A stretch of DNA of 64,000 bases from Dyadobacter sediminis (GTDB taxonomy: Bacteria; Bacteroidota; Bacteroidia; Cytophagales; Spirosomataceae): the NCBI RefSeq assembly GCF_005860765.1, contig NZ_VCEI01000028.1:186001-250000 (forward strand), written 5' to 3'. Below, piece by piece: positions 18,479 to 28,062 of this stretch; the stretch's first letter is position 1; each line of letters opens with the position of its first letter. A program made the position numbers and the translations under genes. Below the pieces are notes generated by a model. The model made no database searches, was not told where the DNA came from, and saw nothing but the letters and a program-made list of their open reading frames with translations.

Positions 18479-19312
18479 ATGGGACAAAAGGTAAATCCTA
18501 TAGGTCTGAGACTAGGAATTGTTAGAGGTTGGGAGTCAAGTTGGTATGGAGGCAAAGATTTCTCTGACAAGCTAGTTGAAGATGAAAAAATCCGCAACTA
18601 CATTAAAGCACGTATCCCAAAAGGATCAATCTCTAAAGTAGTTATTGAAAGAACTTTAAAGCGTATTACTCTTACAATACATACTGCTCGTCCAGGAATT
18701 GTCATTGGTAAAGGTGGTAGTGAAGTTGATAAGATTAAAGAAGAGCTTAAAAAGATTACAGGAAAAGATGTTCAGATCAATATTTATGAAATCAAACGTC
18801 CTGAAATTGATGCAAAATTAGTTGGTGAAGCAATTGCTCAACAGTTACAAGCTCGTATTTCCTATCGTAGAGCTATGAAACAATCGATTGCTTCTGCTAT
18901 GCGTGTTGGGACTCAAGGGATCAAAATTCGTCTGGCGGGTCGTCTTGGAGGTGCAGAAATGGCTCGTACGGAAGAGTACAAAGAAGGCCGTATTCCTTTG
19001 CATACTTTAAGAGCTGATATTGACTATGCTATTTCTGAAGCACAAACTATCTATGGAAAAATAGGTATCAAAGTGTGGATTTTCAAAGGAGAGTTGTACG
19101 GTAAGCGTGATCTTACACCAAGTGCAGCAACTGCTGCATCAGAAAGAGCAGAACGCGGAGGAAACGAGCGTAACGCTGGACCAGGTAATGATCGTGGAGG
19201 TAGAGACAGAAGAGGCGGGGGCCGTGGTGACGGAGCACGTCCGGGTGGCGGTGAAGGTGGAGGTAGCAGCGAAGCTGACCGCCGCAAAAGAAATAAGAAC
19301 AAGAAGAAGTAA
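18479..19312 (+). CDS. rpsC: 30S ribosomal protein S3 with Gly/Arg-rich tail
   Basis: 277 residues, part of the mRNA entry helicase of the 30S. The KH domain with [16 protein letters not shown] and the C-terminal domain with GVKVWIF-type strand (here [10 protein letters not shown]) are standard up to about residue 212. A tail of about 60 residues follows, rich in glycine and arginine with RGG-like blocks and ending in lysines. It is longer than in Escherichia coli S3 (233 residues). The tail is probably disordered and RNA-binding (inference). Confidence 0.98.
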   Translation: MGQKVNPIGLRLGIVRGWESSWYGGKDFSDKLVEDEKIRNYIKARIPKGSISKVVIERTLKRITLTIHTARPGIVIGKGGSEVDKIKEELKKITGKDVQINIYEIKRPEIDAKLVGEAIAQQLQARISYRRAMKQSIASAMRVGTQGIKIRLAGRLGGAEMARTEEYKEGRIPLHTLRADIDYAISEAQTIYGKIGIKVWIFKGELYGKRDLTPSAATAASERAERGGNERNAGPGNDRGGRDRRGGGRGDGARPGGGEGGGSSEADRRKRNKNKKK

Positions 19313-19354
19313 TCAGACATTTTCCTGTTTAACAGGTATAAATAGATTTGAATC

Positions 19355-19786
19355 ATGTTACAGCCGAAAAGGACAAAATTTCGCAAGCAACAAAAAGGAA
19401 AGGGGTCATATAACGGTCTGGCAACTCGTGGACATGAAATCGCATTCGGATCATTTGCTATTAAAGCATTGGAGCCAGGCTGGTTAACAGCACGCCAGAT
19501 TGAAGCAGCCCGTATTTCTGTAACCCGTGCTATGAAACGCGAAGGTCAGGTTTGGATCAGAGTATTTCCGGATAAACCGATCACGAAGAAACCTGCTGAG
19601 GTTCGTATGGGTAAGGGTAAAGGTGCTCCTGAATATTGGGTAGCTCCTGTTAAACCCGGAACCATTATATTCGAAGCAACAGGTGTTGCGTTAGATACAG
19701 CAAATGAAGCATTGCGTTTGGCTGCACAAAAGCTGCCGATCAAAACAAAGTTCGTGGTACGTCGGGATTATCAAGAACAAAGTTAG
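19355..19786 (+). CDS. rplP: 50S ribosomal protein L16
   Basis: 143 residues, helps position the A-site tRNA. It starts [15 protein letters not shown] and has the [22 protein letters not shown] segment with the usual basic patch and [21 protein letters not shown], all typical. Normal length and place between rpsC and rpmC. Confidence 0.98.
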   Translation: MLQPKRTKFRKQQKGKGSYNGLATRGHEIAFGSFAIKALEPGWLTARQIEAARISVTRAMKREGQVWIRVFPDKPITKKPAEVRMGKGKGAPEYWVAPVKPGTIIFEATGVALDTANEALRLAAQKLPIKTKFVVRRDYQEQS

Positions 19787-19821
19787 TCCGTAAGTATTAA
19801 GAACATTAATTATTTAAAGCA

Positions 19822-20016
19822 ATGACTAGTAAAGAAATAAAGAATCTATCGCAAGATCAGCTTAAAGAGCAGATTGCGCAAGAGAGAGAACGCTTATTGA
19901 GGTTGAAATTTGCTCATGCCATTTCACCTATTGAAAACCCTTTGCGTATTCGGACTTCGCGTAAGGAAATTGCAAGACTCTTAACCGAGCTGTCGGCTAA
20001 AAGTAACCAACAGTAA
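19822..20016 (+). CDS. rpmC: 50S ribosomal protein L29
   Basis: 64 residues, a two-helix protein beside L23 at the exit tunnel. [22 protein letters not shown] and the [15 protein letters not shown] helix are the family marks. Small gene, 35 bases after rplP and 14 before rpsQ. Confidence 0.97.
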   Translation: MTSKEIKNLSQDQLKEQIAQERERLLRLKFAHAISPIENPLRIRTSRKEIARLLTELSAKSNQQ

Positions 20017-20030
20017 ATCAGTTAGAAACA

Positions 20031-20294
20031 ATGGAGGCAACAGTAAGAAATTTACGTAAAGAAAGAATAGGTAAAGTAGTGAGCAACAAAATGGAGAAAT
20101 CCTGTGTGATCACTGTTGAACGTAAAGTGAAGCATGCCAAATATGGTAAGTTTATGACTAAAACTACTAAATTAATGGTGCATGACGAAACCAATGAGGT
20201 TGGGATAGGTGATACGATTCGTGTAATGGAAACACGTCCGCTTAGCAAGAACAAACGTTGGAGATTAGTAGAAATCCTTGAAAGAGCGAAGTAA
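20031..20294 (+). CDS. rpsQ: 30S ribosomal protein S17
   Basis: 87 residues, an OB-fold 16S rRNA binder. [28 protein letters not shown] and [26 protein letters not shown] segments are canonical. rplN starts 2 bases after the stop. Confidence 0.98.
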   Translation: MEATVRNLRKERIGKVVSNKMEKSCVITVERKVKHAKYGKFMTKTTKLMVHDETNEVGIGDTIRVMETRPLSKNKRWRLVEILERAK

Positions 20295-20296
20295 TT

Positions 20297-20665
20297 ATGG
20301 TACAGCAAGAATCAAGACTGTCAGTAGCGGATAATAGTGGTGCCAAAGAAGTACTTGTAATACGTGTACTTGGCGGAACCGGCAAACGTTATGCATCAGT
20401 AGGCGATAAAATCGTCGTTACAGTAAAATCTGCTCTTTCTTCGAGCAATATGAAAAAAGGAACAGTATCTAAGGCTGTTGTAGTAAGAACTAAAAAAGAG
20501 GTTCGACGCAAAGACGGTACATATATCCGGTTTGAAGATAATGCTGCGGTTTTGTTAAATAACAATGATGAGCCACGCGGAACCCGTATTTTTGGCCCTG
20601 TTGCCAGAGAATTGCGTGAGAAACAATTCATGAAAATTGTTTCATTGGCACCTGAAGTGTTATAA
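20297..20665 (+). CDS. rplN: 50S ribosomal protein L14
   Basis: 122 residues at the subunit interface, also the docking site of the silencing factor Rsf[37 protein letters not shown] and the ending [16 protein letters not shown] match the family throughout. First protein of the classical spc block, here continuous with the S10 block. Confidence 0.99.
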   Translation: MVQQESRLSVADNSGAKEVLVIRVLGGTGKRYASVGDKIVVTVKSALSSSNMKKGTVSKAVVVRTKKEVRRKDGTYIRFEDNAAVLLNNNDEPRGTRIFGPVARELREKQFMKIVSLAPEVL

Positions 20666-20712
20666 GAAATAAGAATATTAAGTATTTCTTTAACTGATAA
20701 GAAATTACCTCA

Positions 20713-21054
20713 ATGGAAAGTAAAAATAAAAAAGCACCTGCAAAATTGCATGTTCGTAGCGGAGACACAGTTAAGGTAATATCCGGAAATGCAAAAGGTG
20801 AAACAGGAAAGATCAAGAAAGTTCTTGTTGACAAGTTAAGAGCTACAGTGGAGGGCATAAACATGATTACCAAACATGTGAAACCTAATGCACAAAATCC
20901 CCAAGGTAGCATAGAAAAACGCGAAGGAGCTATTCATATCAGTAACTTGATGGTTGTTGACCCAAAAACCGGAGAAGCAACAAGGACTGGCCGTAAAGCG
21001 GACGATAAGGGTAAATTACAAAGGTATTCCAAGAAAACCGGGAATATTCTGTAA
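20713..21054 (+). CDS. rplX: 50S ribosomal protein L24
   Basis: 113 residues, an assembly initiator with a KOW motif: RSGDTVKVISGNAKGETGK. The middle contains GINMITKHVKPNAQNPQG and the C terminus is basic. The short lysine-rich N terminus before the KOW motif is common in the phylum. Confidence 0.97.
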   Translation: MESKNKKAPAKLHVRSGDTVKVISGNAKGETGKIKKVLVDKLRATVEGINMITKHVKPNAQNPQGSIEKREGAIHISNLMVVDPKTGEATRTGRKADDKGKLQRYSKKTGNIL

Positions 21055-21123
21055 AAGCTGCCCGAACTTATATAGGTTATTATTTTAGTGGTGGGTCGGT
21101 AATCCACAATAACAATTCTCAAA

Positions 21124-21678
21124 ATGGCACAGCCAAGATTAAAAGAAAAGTATTTAGGAGAAGTTGTTTCTCAGCTGAAAGATAAGTTTCAGTATAAATC
21201 AATCATGCAAGTTCCAAGATTGACAAAAATTGTTATCAATAAAGGTATTGGAGCTGCCGTAGCAGATAAGAAACTGGTTGACATCGGAGTTGAAGAACTT
21301 AGTCAGATTACAGGTCAAAAAGCTATTGCTACTATTTCGAAAAAGGCTGTTTCCAACTTTAAATTGAGAGAGAACATGCCTATTGGTGCAAAAGTAACAT
21401 TGCGTGGAGACAGAATGTATGAATTTCTGGATCGTCTTACAACCATTGCAATGCCGCGTGTGCGCGATTTTAAAGGGATAAGTGATAAAGGTTTTGACGG
21501 AAGAGGTAATTACACATTTGGTGTAAAAGAACAAATTATCTTTCCTGAAATCAGCATCGAGAAGGTAAATAAAATTACCGGTATGGACATTACGTTTGTT
21601 ACATCAACAAACTCGGATGAAGAAAGTTACGAGTTGCTGAAAGCACTTGGTATGCCTTTTTCAAACGCGAATAAATAA
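21124..21678 (+). CDS. rplE: 50S ribosomal protein L5
   Basis: 184 residues, binds 5S rRNA and contacts P-site t[49 protein letters not shown] core and [18 protein letters not shown] are typical. It follows rplX by 69 bases that hold a small imperfect hairpin. Confidence 0.98.
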   Translation: MAQPRLKEKYLGEVVSQLKDKFQYKSIMQVPRLTKIVINKGIGAAVADKKLVDIGVEELSQITGQKAIATISKKAVSNFKLRENMPIGAKVTLRGDRMYEFLDRLTTIAMPRVRDFKGISDKGFDGRGNYTFGVKEQIIFPEISIEKVNKITGMDITFVTSTNSDEESYELLKALGMPFSNANK

Positions 21679-21709
21679 GGATAATATTCAATATTAGATA
21701 TTTATCGAA

Positions 21710-21979
21710 ATGGCAAAAGAATCAGTTAAAGCAAGGGAGAGAAAAAGACAAGAGTTGGTAGTGAGATTTGCTGAAAAGCGTACGAAGTTGAAAGCTGCCG
21801 GTGATTGGATTGGATTAGATAAACTACCAAGAAATTCTTCTCCTGTACGTCTACACAACAGGTGCAAGATCACAGGAAGACCTCGTGGTTATATGAGGAA
21901 ATTTGGAATTTCAAGAGTTTGTTTCCGAGAAATGGCTTCTGATGGAAAAATTCCAGGTGTTACAAAATCAAGTTGGTAG
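21710..21979 (+). CDS. rpsN: 30S ribosomal protein S14, zinc-free long form
   Basis: 89 residues. This is the long form without the zinc ribbon: only two cysteines are present, and not in CxxC pairs. [20 protein letters not shown] and the [17 protein letters not shown] ending identify it. A promoter-like element lies just downstream, before rpsH. Confidence 0.98.
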   Translation: MAKESVKARERKRQELVVRFAEKRTKLKAAGDWIGLDKLPRNSSPVRLHNRCKITGRPRGYMRKFGISRVCFREMASDGKIPGVTKSSW

Positions 21980-22008
21980 GAATACTTTCAATTCTGATTT
22001 CAATTACT

Positions 22009-22016
22009 TAACTTTG
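22009..22016 (+). promoter_or_regulatory. Internal promoter element before rpsH
   Basis: TAACTTTG followed by CACTCCCG fits the -7 consensus and closely resembles the sequence at the rpsL start site. The -33 box is weak. It could add transcription for rpsH and the genes after it. Confidence 0.5.
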
Positions 22017-22054
22017 CACTCCCGTTTTAAGGGGTGTTTAAACTAGGCATAAAA

Positions 22055-22453
22055 ATGTTAACGGATCCCATAGCAGATTATCTGACTAGACTCAGAAACG
22101 CTATCAAAGCGAAGCACAGGGTTGTTGAGATACCTGCATCCAACATAAAAAAAGAAATAACTAAGGTACTTTTTGATAAAGGGTATATTCAGAGTTATAA
22201 ATTTGACGAAGTAGGTCCTCAGGGTACAATCAAAATAGCTTTGAAATACAACCCTGTGACAAAGCAATCTGCAATTGTCAAATTGGAGAGAGTTAGTAAG
22301 CCTGGACTTCGTAAATATTCAGGTTCATCAACACTTCCACGTGTTCTGGGTGGATTAGGAACTGTCATTATCTCTACTTCCAAAGGAGTAATGACGGACA
22401 AGGAAGCTAAGACGCTTAATGTAGGTGGAGAAGTGTTATGTTTCGTGTATTAA
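22055..22453 (+). CDS. rpsH: 30S ribosomal protein S8
   Basis: 132 residues including the first methionine. Central 16S rRNA binder and, in Escherichia coli, the translational repressor of the spc operon. It starts MLTDPIADYLTRLRNA and ends with STSKGVMTDKEAKTLNVGGEVLCFVY-type sequence. I use the ATG at 22055 because family members begin MxTDPIAD; a GTG at 22034 would add seven unusual residues and lies too close to the promoter element. Confidence 0.98.
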   Translation: MLTDPIADYLTRLRNAIKAKHRVVEIPASNIKKEITKVLFDKGYIQSYKFDEVGPQGTIKIALKYNPVTKQSAIVKLERVSKPGLRKYSGSSTLPRVLGGLGTVIISTSKGVMTDKEAKTLNVGGEVLCFVY

Positions 22454-22474
22454 TATTATAAAGGTATTCAGGAA

Positions 22475-23032
22475 ATGTCACGAATAGGAAATAAAGTTAT
22501 AATACTACCTACCGGTGTATCGGTTTCTGTAGCAGATGGAAATGTTGTTTCTGTTAAAGGACCAAAAGGAACGCTTTCTCAGATTGTTGATAGTGATATC
22601 AGCGTCGAGATAGAAGGTAGCGAAATTAAGGTTAAGCGTCCAACTGAGCAAAAGCGCCATAAAGCATTGCATGGCTTATATAGATCATTAATCAATAATA
22701 TGATCATTGGCGTTCATGCAGGATATAAGAAGGAGCTAGAGATTATTGGTGTTGGTTATAAAGCCAGTGCGGCTAACAATGTTCTTGAATTGCAACTTGG
22801 ATATTCTCATAATATTTTCATGGCAATTCCGGAAGAAATTAAATTGACAACTACTTCCGAAAAAGGTCAGAATCCCAAAGTTATTCTGGAAGGTATTGAT
22901 AAGGAATTAATTGGTTCTGTGGCTGCTAAAATCAAATCATTGCGTAAGGTAGAGCCTTATAAAGGTAAAGGTATCCGGTTCGTTGGTGAAGTGGTTAGAC
23001 GTAAAGCTGGTAAATCAGCTTCTAAAAAATAG
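22475..23032 (+). CDS. rplF: 50S ribosomal protein L6
   Basis: 185 residues with two similar domains near the GTPase centre. SRIGNKVIILPTGV opens the protein, GVGYKASAANNVLELQLGYSH marks the middle and EPYKGKGIRFVGEVVRRKAGK the end. Normal length; follows rpsH by 21 bases. Confidence 0.98.
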   Translation: MSRIGNKVIILPTGVSVSVADGNVVSVKGPKGTLSQIVDSDISVEIEGSEIKVKRPTEQKRHKALHGLYRSLINNMIIGVHAGYKKELEIIGVGYKASAANNVLELQLGYSHNIFMAIPEEIKLTTTSEKGQNPKVILEGIDKELIGSVAAKIKSLRKVEPYKGKGIRFVGEVVRRKAGKSASKK

Positions 23033-23077
23033 TGCGTAGCCACTAAAATGTTATAAACAAATTAGATAAGACTAAAG

Positions 23078-23431
23078 ATGGCTACGGTTAAAGCAGACAG
23101 AAGACAGCGTTTAAAATACCATATTCGGAAGAAAGTAAAAGGAAGTACAGAGCGTCCTAGATTATCTGTTTTCCGTTCAAATACGAGTATTTACGCTCAG
23201 ATTATTGATGATATTAATGGTGTTACTCTTGCAAGTGCATCATCCATAGATCTTGGAGGCAGAAAAGAGAATTCAAACACTGATGTTGCTCTTCAGGTTG
23301 GAAAGAAAATAGCTGAAAAAGCACAGCAGGCAGGTATTCAAACGGTTGTTTTTGATCGTAACGGATATTTGTATCATGGTAAAGTAAAAGCATTGGCCGA
23401 AGGAGCTCGTGAGGGTGGCCTGAAATTCTAA
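23078..23431 (+). CDS. rplR: 50S ribosomal protein L18
   Basis: 117 residues, the 5S rRNA binder. [24 protein letters not shown] and the ending [16 protein letters not shown] are characteristic. 45 bases after rplF and 14 before rpsE. Confidence 0.98.
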   Translation: MATVKADRRQRLKYHIRKKVKGSTERPRLSVFRSNTSIYAQIIDDINGVTLASASSIDLGGRKENSNTDVALQVGKKIAEKAQQAGIQTVVFDRNGYLYHGKVKALAEGAREGGLKF

Positions 23432-23445
23432 GTATAACAAAGACT

Positions 23446-23961
23446 ATGTCTACAAATACAAAACCTTCTAAGGTTAACGAATCTGACTTGAAAGAACGCG
23501 TTGTAGCAATCAATCGGGTAGCAAAAGTAGTAAAGGGTGGTCGTCGTTTTAGCTTTTCTGCTATCGTCGTGGTAGGTGATGGTAATGGAGTAGTTGGTTA
23601 CGGTTTAGGTAAAGCTAACGAAGTTACTGATGCTATTGCAAAAGGAATTGATGATGCTAAAAAGAATCTTATTCAGATTCCTATGTTAAAGCATACTGTT
23701 CCTCATGAGATGGAAGGAAAATTCAGTGGTGGATTTGTGCTTATCAAGCCTGCTGCACCTGGAACCGGAGTTTTGGCAGGAGGCCCAATGCGTGCTGTTT
23801 TGGAAAGTGCCGGAATTAAGGACGTTCTTGCAAAATCAAAAGGATCTTCTAATCCGCATAACGTGATTAAAGCTACTATTGATGCGTTGCTTAAAATGAG
23901 GGCACCACATCAGATAGCTTTCCAGCGTGGTGTTAAATTAGAAAAAGTGTTTAACGGATAA
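23446..23961 (+). CDS. rpsE: 30S ribosomal protein S5
   Basis: 171 residues, located at the mRNA entry site, with a role in accuracy. [39 protein letters not shown] and [19 protein letters not shown] motifs are intact, including the loop affected in spectinomycin resistance (KGGRR). Normal size. Confidence 0.98.
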   Translation: MSTNTKPSKVNESDLKERVVAINRVAKVVKGGRRFSFSAIVVVGDGNGVVGYGLGKANEVTDAIAKGIDDAKKNLIQIPMLKHTVPHEMEGKFSGGFVLIKPAAPGTGVLAGGPMRAVLESAGIKDVLAKSKGSSNPHNVIKATIDALLKMRAPHQIAFQRGVKLEKVFNG

Positions 23962-23990
23962 TCTTTGGATTTCCTTTATTTAAAGTAATT

Positions 23991-24170
23991 ATGTCAAAAG
24001 TACGCATTACACAAGTTAAGAGTACCATTGATCGTCCTGAAAGACAAAAACTAACCATAAAGGCACTAGGGTTAGGCAAGATAAACCGATCAGTTGAAAA
24101 AGAAAATAGCGATGCTATTGCGGGTATGATCCGTAAGGTTAGCCACTTGGTTAAAATCGAAGAAATTTAA
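23991..24170 (+). CDS. rpmD: 50S ribosomal protein L30
   Basis: A small gene of 59 codons that I translated directly. It begins MSKVRITQVKSTIDRPERQK, contains LTIKALGLGKINRSVEKE and ends HLVKIEEI. These match the L30 fold and motif order, with the IRKVSHLV helix. It sits between rpsE (29 bases) and rplO (11 bases), the usual place. Confidence 0.96.
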   Translation: MSKVRITQVKSTIDRPERQKLTIKALGLGKINRSVEKENSDAIAGMIRKVSHLVKIEEI

Positions 24171-24181
24171 TATATATTATT

Positions 24182-24628
24182 ATGAATCTTAGTTCATTAA
24201 AACCGGCTGCCGGCTCCATTAAAGTTGGAAAGCGTGTTGGACGTGGTCAGGGATCCGGAAAAGGTGGTACTTCTGCACGTGGACACAAGGGGGCACAATC
24301 CCGATCAGGTTACAGTCGTAAAGTTGGTTTTGAAGGAGGACAAATGCCACTTCAAAGACGCTTGCCTAAATTTGGGTTTAATAATATTAACAGAGTAGAA
24401 TACAAGGCACTCAATTTGGATGCAATTCAGTCTTTAGCAGAAAAGTTGAATGTCAATGTAGTTACAATGGATTTGATTCGTGAAAATGGTTTGTGTGCAA
24501 AAAACGATTTGGTTAAAATCTTAAATCGTGGTGAAATATCAGTTGCAGTAGAAATACAGGCAAATGGTTTTTCTGCATCTGCTATCGAGTCAATTGAAAA
24601 AGCAGGTGGGAAAGCGGTTAAATTATAA
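24182..24628 (+). CDS. rplO: 50S ribosomal protein L15
   Basis: 148 residues, an early to mid assembly protein. The N-terminal extension KVGKRVGRGQGSGKGGTSARG, followed by GHKGAQSRSG and GFEGGQMPLQRRLPKFGF, is typical. The C-terminal globular part ends GGKAVKL. secY follows after 55 bases. Confidence 0.98.
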   Translation: MNLSSLKPAAGSIKVGKRVGRGQGSGKGGTSARGHKGAQSRSGYSRKVGFEGGQMPLQRRLPKFGFNNINRVEYKALNLDAIQSLAEKLNVNVVTMDLIRENGLCAKNDLVKILNRGEISVAVEIQANGFSASAIESIEKAGGKAVKL

Positions 24629-24683
24629 TCGTGCTTTCCTTAAACATGAATTATAGTTTACAAAGCTAATGTAAGCCCACGAA

Positions 24684-25997
24684 ATGAAGCGATTTTTAGA
24701 GACTATAAAACACATATTTGCAATTGAGGAATTGAGAACTCGTATTCTCAATACTCTTTTGTTTATAACGATTTTCCGTTTGGGATCTTATGTAGCTTTG
24801 CCTGGTGTTGAACCTGATCAAATGAATGTTTCAACACAAGGGTTACTAGGACTATTAGATACTTTTTTAGGTGGAGCTTTTAGTAAAGCTTCCATCTTTG
24901 CATTAGGTATCATGCCTTACATTTCTGCTTCTATTGCGATTCAACTTTTGACAATGGCATTGCCCTATTTTCAGAAGATGCAAAAGGAAGGGGAATCAGG
25001 TCGTAAAAAGCTTAATCAAATAACACGTGTACTTACAATTGTTGTCACTTTGGTACAAGGTACAGCGTATTTAAATACCACTGTTCCGGATGAAGCACTT
25101 CTTGTATCAAGAAGTTTGTTCTCTATTTCTTCTGTTTTTGTTCTTACCGCTGGAACCATGTTTTGTATGTGGTTAGGAGAAAGAATTACAGATAAAGGTA
25201 TTGGTAATGGTATTTCAATGTTAATTATGATTGGCATTGTTTCCAGATTTCCGGGCGCTATTTACAAGGAATTTGTATCAAGGGGAAGTGGACAAATTCT
25301 TTTGTTTGTTTTAGAAATTGTAGCTCTGTACTTTGTGATTATGGGAGCTGTAATGCTTACACAAGCAGTTAGAAGAATTCCTATTCAATATGCGAAGCAA
25401 GTCGTAGGTAACCGCGTTATGGGTGGTCAAAGACAGTATCTTCCGTTGAAGCTTAATGCAGCCGGTGTTATGCCCATTATATTTGCTCAGGCTCTTATGT
25501 TTATTCCTTCTTTGGGAGCATCTTATTTTGCCGAAAAAAGTGATTTTGCAAGCAACGTTGCTACGATTTTTGCCAATTATACTACTTGGCAGTATAATCT
25601 TCTTTTCGCTGTATTGATTATAATTTTTACCTTCTTCTATACGGCTATTTCGGTTAATCCTCAGCAAATAGCGGATGATATGAAAAGAGGAGGCGGTTTC
25701 ATTCCAGGGGTTAAACCTGGTCAACAAACTTCTGAATACATAAGCTCTATACTAGACAGGATTACTTTTCCAGGTTCCTTGATGTTGGCAATAGTTGCTA
25801 CTTTGCCAGCGTTTGCCAGTCTTCTTGGAATTTCGACGGATTTTGCTCATTTCTTTGGTGGAACTTCTCTTTTGATTATGGTTGGGGTAGTTCTTGATAC
25901 TTTACAACAGGTTGAAAGTTATCTCTTGATGCGCCGATATGAAGGTTTGATGAAGTCTGGACGTGTAAAAGGTAGAACTGAAAGCGTCGCTATATAA
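24684..25997 (+). CDS. secY: Protein translocase subunit SecY
   Basis: 437 residues and ten predicted membrane helices, the channel of the Sec pathway. It starts with an amphipathic helix, then RTRILNTLLFITIFRLGSYV. Plug and pore helices include the LGIMPYISASI and GIGNGISMLIM motifs. The cytoplasmic loop with GGFIPGVKPGQQTSEYI, where SecA binds, is present. Continuous with the ribosomal operon, as in most bacteria; map starts 6 bases later. Confidence 0.99.
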   Translation: MKRFLETIKHIFAIEELRTRILNTLLFITIFRLGSYVALPGVEPDQMNVSTQGLLGLLDTFLGGAFSKASIFALGIMPYISASIAIQLLTMALPYFQKMQKEGESGRKKLNQITRVLTIVVTLVQGTAYLNTTVPDEALLVSRSLFSISSVFVLTAGTMFCMWLGERITDKGIGNGISMLIMIGIVSRFPGAIYKEFVSRGSGQILLFVLEIVALYFVIMGAVMLTQAVRRIPIQYAKQVVGNRVMGGQRQYLPLKLNAAGVMPIIFAQALMFIPSLGASYFAEKSDFASNVATIFANYTTWQYNLLFAVLIIIFTFFYTAISVNPQQIADDMKRGGGFIPGVKPGQQTSEYISSILDRITFPGSLMLAIVATLPAFASLLGISTDFAHFFGGTSLLIMVGVVLDTLQQVESYLLMRRYEGLMKSGRVKGRTESVAI

Positions 25998-26003
25998 TAG
26001 GTA

Positions 26004-26798
26004 ATGATTTATCTTAAGACAGAAGGAGAAATAGATCTTATTAAAGAAAGTGCCCAGATCTTAGGCAAGGCACATGCTGAGGTAGCTCTTTGGGTTAAGC
26101 CAGGAGTTACAACGGGTAAACTTGATGCAGTTGCAGAAGAGTATATCAGAGATTACGGTGGTGTGCCTTCATTTAAAGGATTCAATAAGTTTCCTGCTTC
26201 ACTTTGTATATCTGTAAACGAAGTAGTGGTTCATGGAATTCCCGGAAGTTACAGTTTGAAAGAGGGTGATATAATTTCGATTGATTGTGGTGTAAAGCTG
26301 AACGGCTACCATAGTGATAGTGCATATACTTATCCAGTTGGCGAAGTATCAAAAGAAGTTAGAAATCTGCTCAGTACTACAAAAAAATCCTTGTATCAGG
26401 GAATTGATCAGGCGAGTGACGGGTTAAGAATGGGAGATGTAGGCTATGCTATTCAAAGCTACGTCGAGGAAAGAGGATATACTGTCGTTCGTGAGCTTGT
26501 AGGACATGGAGTTGGAAGAGATCTTCATGAAGGTCCCGAAGTGCCAAATTATGGTAAGCGGGGAAAAGGTATAAGATTAAAGGAAGGAATGGTTTTGGCA
26601 ATCGAGCCAATGATCAATCTGGGAAGTAAAACAGTTATGCAGGAGCGGGATGGCTGGACTATTAGAACCACAGACAGAAAGCCTTCTGCTCATTTTGAAC
26701 ATACAGTTGTAGTGCGAAAGGGTAAAGCAGAAATACTTACAACTTTCGAATACATTGAAAAAGTAACGGCCAATACCAGCCTTATGGTCGAAGTATAG
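26004..26798 (+). CDS. map: Methionine aminopeptidase type I
   Basis: 264 residues. It removes the first methionine from new proteins using two metal ions. Metal ligands are in DCGVKLNGYHSDSAYT, LVGHGVGRDLHEGPEVPN and the glutamate motifs AIEPMINLG and FEHTVVV. This order is the pita-bread fold of type Ia enzymes without a zinc-finger N terminus. It sits between secY and infA in the operon. Confidence 0.98.
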   Translation: MIYLKTEGEIDLIKESAQILGKAHAEVALWVKPGVTTGKLDAVAEEYIRDYGGVPSFKGFNKFPASLCISVNEVVVHGIPGSYSLKEGDIISIDCGVKLNGYHSDSAYTYPVGEVSKEVRNLLSTTKKSLYQGIDQASDGLRMGDVGYAIQSYVEERGYTVVRELVGHGVGRDLHEGPEVPNYGKRGKGIRLKEGMVLAIEPMINLGSKTVMQERDGWTIRTTDRKPSAHFEHTVVVRKGKAEILTTFEYIEKVTANTSLMVEV

Positions 26799-26813
26799 CA
26801 ATTAAACCTACGA

Positions 26814-27032
26814 ATGGCAAAACAAGCATCAATTGAACAAGATGGAGTAATATTAGAAGCACTTTCTAATGCAATGTTTCGCGTAGTTCTGGAAAACAAG
26901 CATGAAGTAATTGCACACATTTCTGGAAAAATGAGAATGCACTACATTAAGATTTTGCCAGGCGATAGAGTGAAGCTAGAAATGTCTCCTTATGATTTAT
27001 CAAAAGCAAGAATAACTTACCGTTACAAGTAA
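26814..27032 (+). CDS. infA: Translation initiation factor IF-1
   Basis: 72 residues, an OB-fold protein that blocks the A site in initiation. It starts [20 protein letters not shown], then [20 protein letters not shown], and ends with KARITYRYK. Length is exactly the usual. 15 bases after map. Confidence 0.99.
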   Translation: MAKQASIEQDGVILEALSNAMFRVVLENKHEVIAHISGKMRMHYIKILPGDRVKLEMSPYDLSKARITYRYK

Positions 27033-27069
27033 GTTCCGGTTATAGGAAGTAACATATAAGTATATAGAG

Positions 27070-27186
27070 ATGAAAGTTAAAGCATCAGTAAAAAAACGCA
27101 GTGAAGACTGCAAAGTTATACGCCGCAAGGGTAAAGTATATGTGATAAACAAGAAAAACCCACGGTATAAACAAAGACAAGGTTAA
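27070..27186 (+). CDS. rpmJ: 50S ribosomal protein L36, zinc-free form
   Basis: A 38-codon gene that I translated directly. It starts [20 protein letters not shown] and ends [12 protein letters not shown], the classical L36 frame. Only one of the four zinc ligands of the C+ form remains: one cysteine is present, and the others read Ser, Asn and Tyr. It is therefore the C- form that does not need zinc. It lies between infA and rpsM, the usual place. Confidence 0.96.
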   Translation: MKVKASVKKRSEDCKVIRRKGKVYVINKKNPRYKQRQG

Positions 27187-27191
27187 TCATT

Positions 27192-27569
27192 ATGGCACGT
27201 ATTTCTGGAGTAGATATTCCCGATCGTAAAAGGGGCGAAATCTCACTAACTTATATCTTTGGTATCGGCCGTAGTTCCGCCAAAAAGATACTGGATAAAG
27301 CAGGTGTAGATGTTGATAAAAAAGTCATTGACTGGTCTGATGAGGAATCAGGTGCAGTTCGCGCAGTAATAGCAGGTGAATATAAAGTAGAAGGTGCTCT
27401 TAAATCGGAAGTGCAGTTGAGCATTAAACGTTTGATGGATATTGCATGTTATCGTGGTCTTCGTCATCGTAAAGGGTTGCCATTACGTGGCCAAAGAACG
27501 AAGAACAATTCTCGTACACGTAAAGGAAAACGCAAAACAATCGCGAACAAGAAAAAGGCTACTAAATAA
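27192..27569 (+). CDS. rpsM: 30S ribosomal protein S13
   Basis: 125 residues, a head protein that bridges to the 50S and contacts P-site t[35 protein letters not shown] and the [22 protein letters not shown] tail identify it. Starts 5 bases after rpmJ. Confidence 0.99.
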   Translation: MARISGVDIPDRKRGEISLTYIFGIGRSSAKKILDKAGVDVDKKVIDWSDEESGAVRAVIAGEYKVEGALKSEVQLSIKRLMDIACYRGLRHRKGLPLRGQRTKNNSRTRKGKRKTIANKKKATK

Positions 27570-27579
27570 ACAGTGAGTG

Positions 27580-27598
27580 GTAGTATGCTGAATACTAC
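27580..27598 (+). other. Intercistronic hairpin rpsM-rpsK
   Basis: A 7-bp stem GTAGTAT/ATACTAC around GCTGA, without a T run. It lies just before rpsK and could affect its translation or mRNA processing. Confidence 0.4.
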
Positions 27599-27615
27599 AC
27601 CTTATTCAACAAGCA

Positions 27616-28011
27616 ATGGCACAAAATAAAAGAAAAGATAAAGCAAAAAAGAGAGTTGTTGTAGTTGAGCCTGTCGGCCAAGTACATATTAAAGCTTCCT
27701 TTAACAATATCATAATTTCTATTACTAACAGTAATGGTCAGGTTATATCCTGGGGTTCTGCTGGTAAAATGGGATTCCGTGGGTCTAAGAAAAATACTCC
27801 TTATGCGGCACAAACCGCGGCACAAAGCTGTGCACAGGTAGCTTTTGATCTGGGAATGCGTAAAGCAGAAGTCTTTGTTAAAGGTCCGGGTTCCGGCCGT
27901 GAATCTGCTATCCGTACAATTCAGAATGCAGGTATAGAAGTCACTACTATCCGTGATATTACTCCGCTACCACACAATGGTTGCCGTCCTCCAAAACGCC
28001 GCAGAGTATAG
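27616..28011 (+). CDS. rpsK: 30S ribosomal protein S11
   Basis: 131 residues, a platform protein near the E site. [40 protein letters not shown] and [18 protein letters not shown] are fully conserved. The N terminus is lysine-rich. Followed by 82 bases with an inverted repeat before rpsD. Confidence 0.99.
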   Translation: MAQNKRKDKAKKRVVVVEPVGQVHIKASFNNIIISITNSNGQVISWGSAGKMGFRGSKKNTPYAAQTAAQSCAQVAFDLGMRKAEVFVKGPGSGRESAIRTIQNAGIEVTTIRDITPLPHNGCRPPKRRRV

Positions 28012-28027
28012 TTATTGCGCATAGCAC

Positions 28028-28062
28028 CCATTCGTAATTTGGACACTGGGGTTACTGAATGG
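28028..28062 (+). other. Inverted repeat in the rpsD leader
   Basis: CCATTC plus GTAA (28028-28037) pairs with TTAC and GAATGG (28052-28062) with one bulged base. It lies 32 bases before rpsD. S4 represses its own mRNA in other bacteria by binding leader structures; a link here is only a suggestion. Confidence 0.35.
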
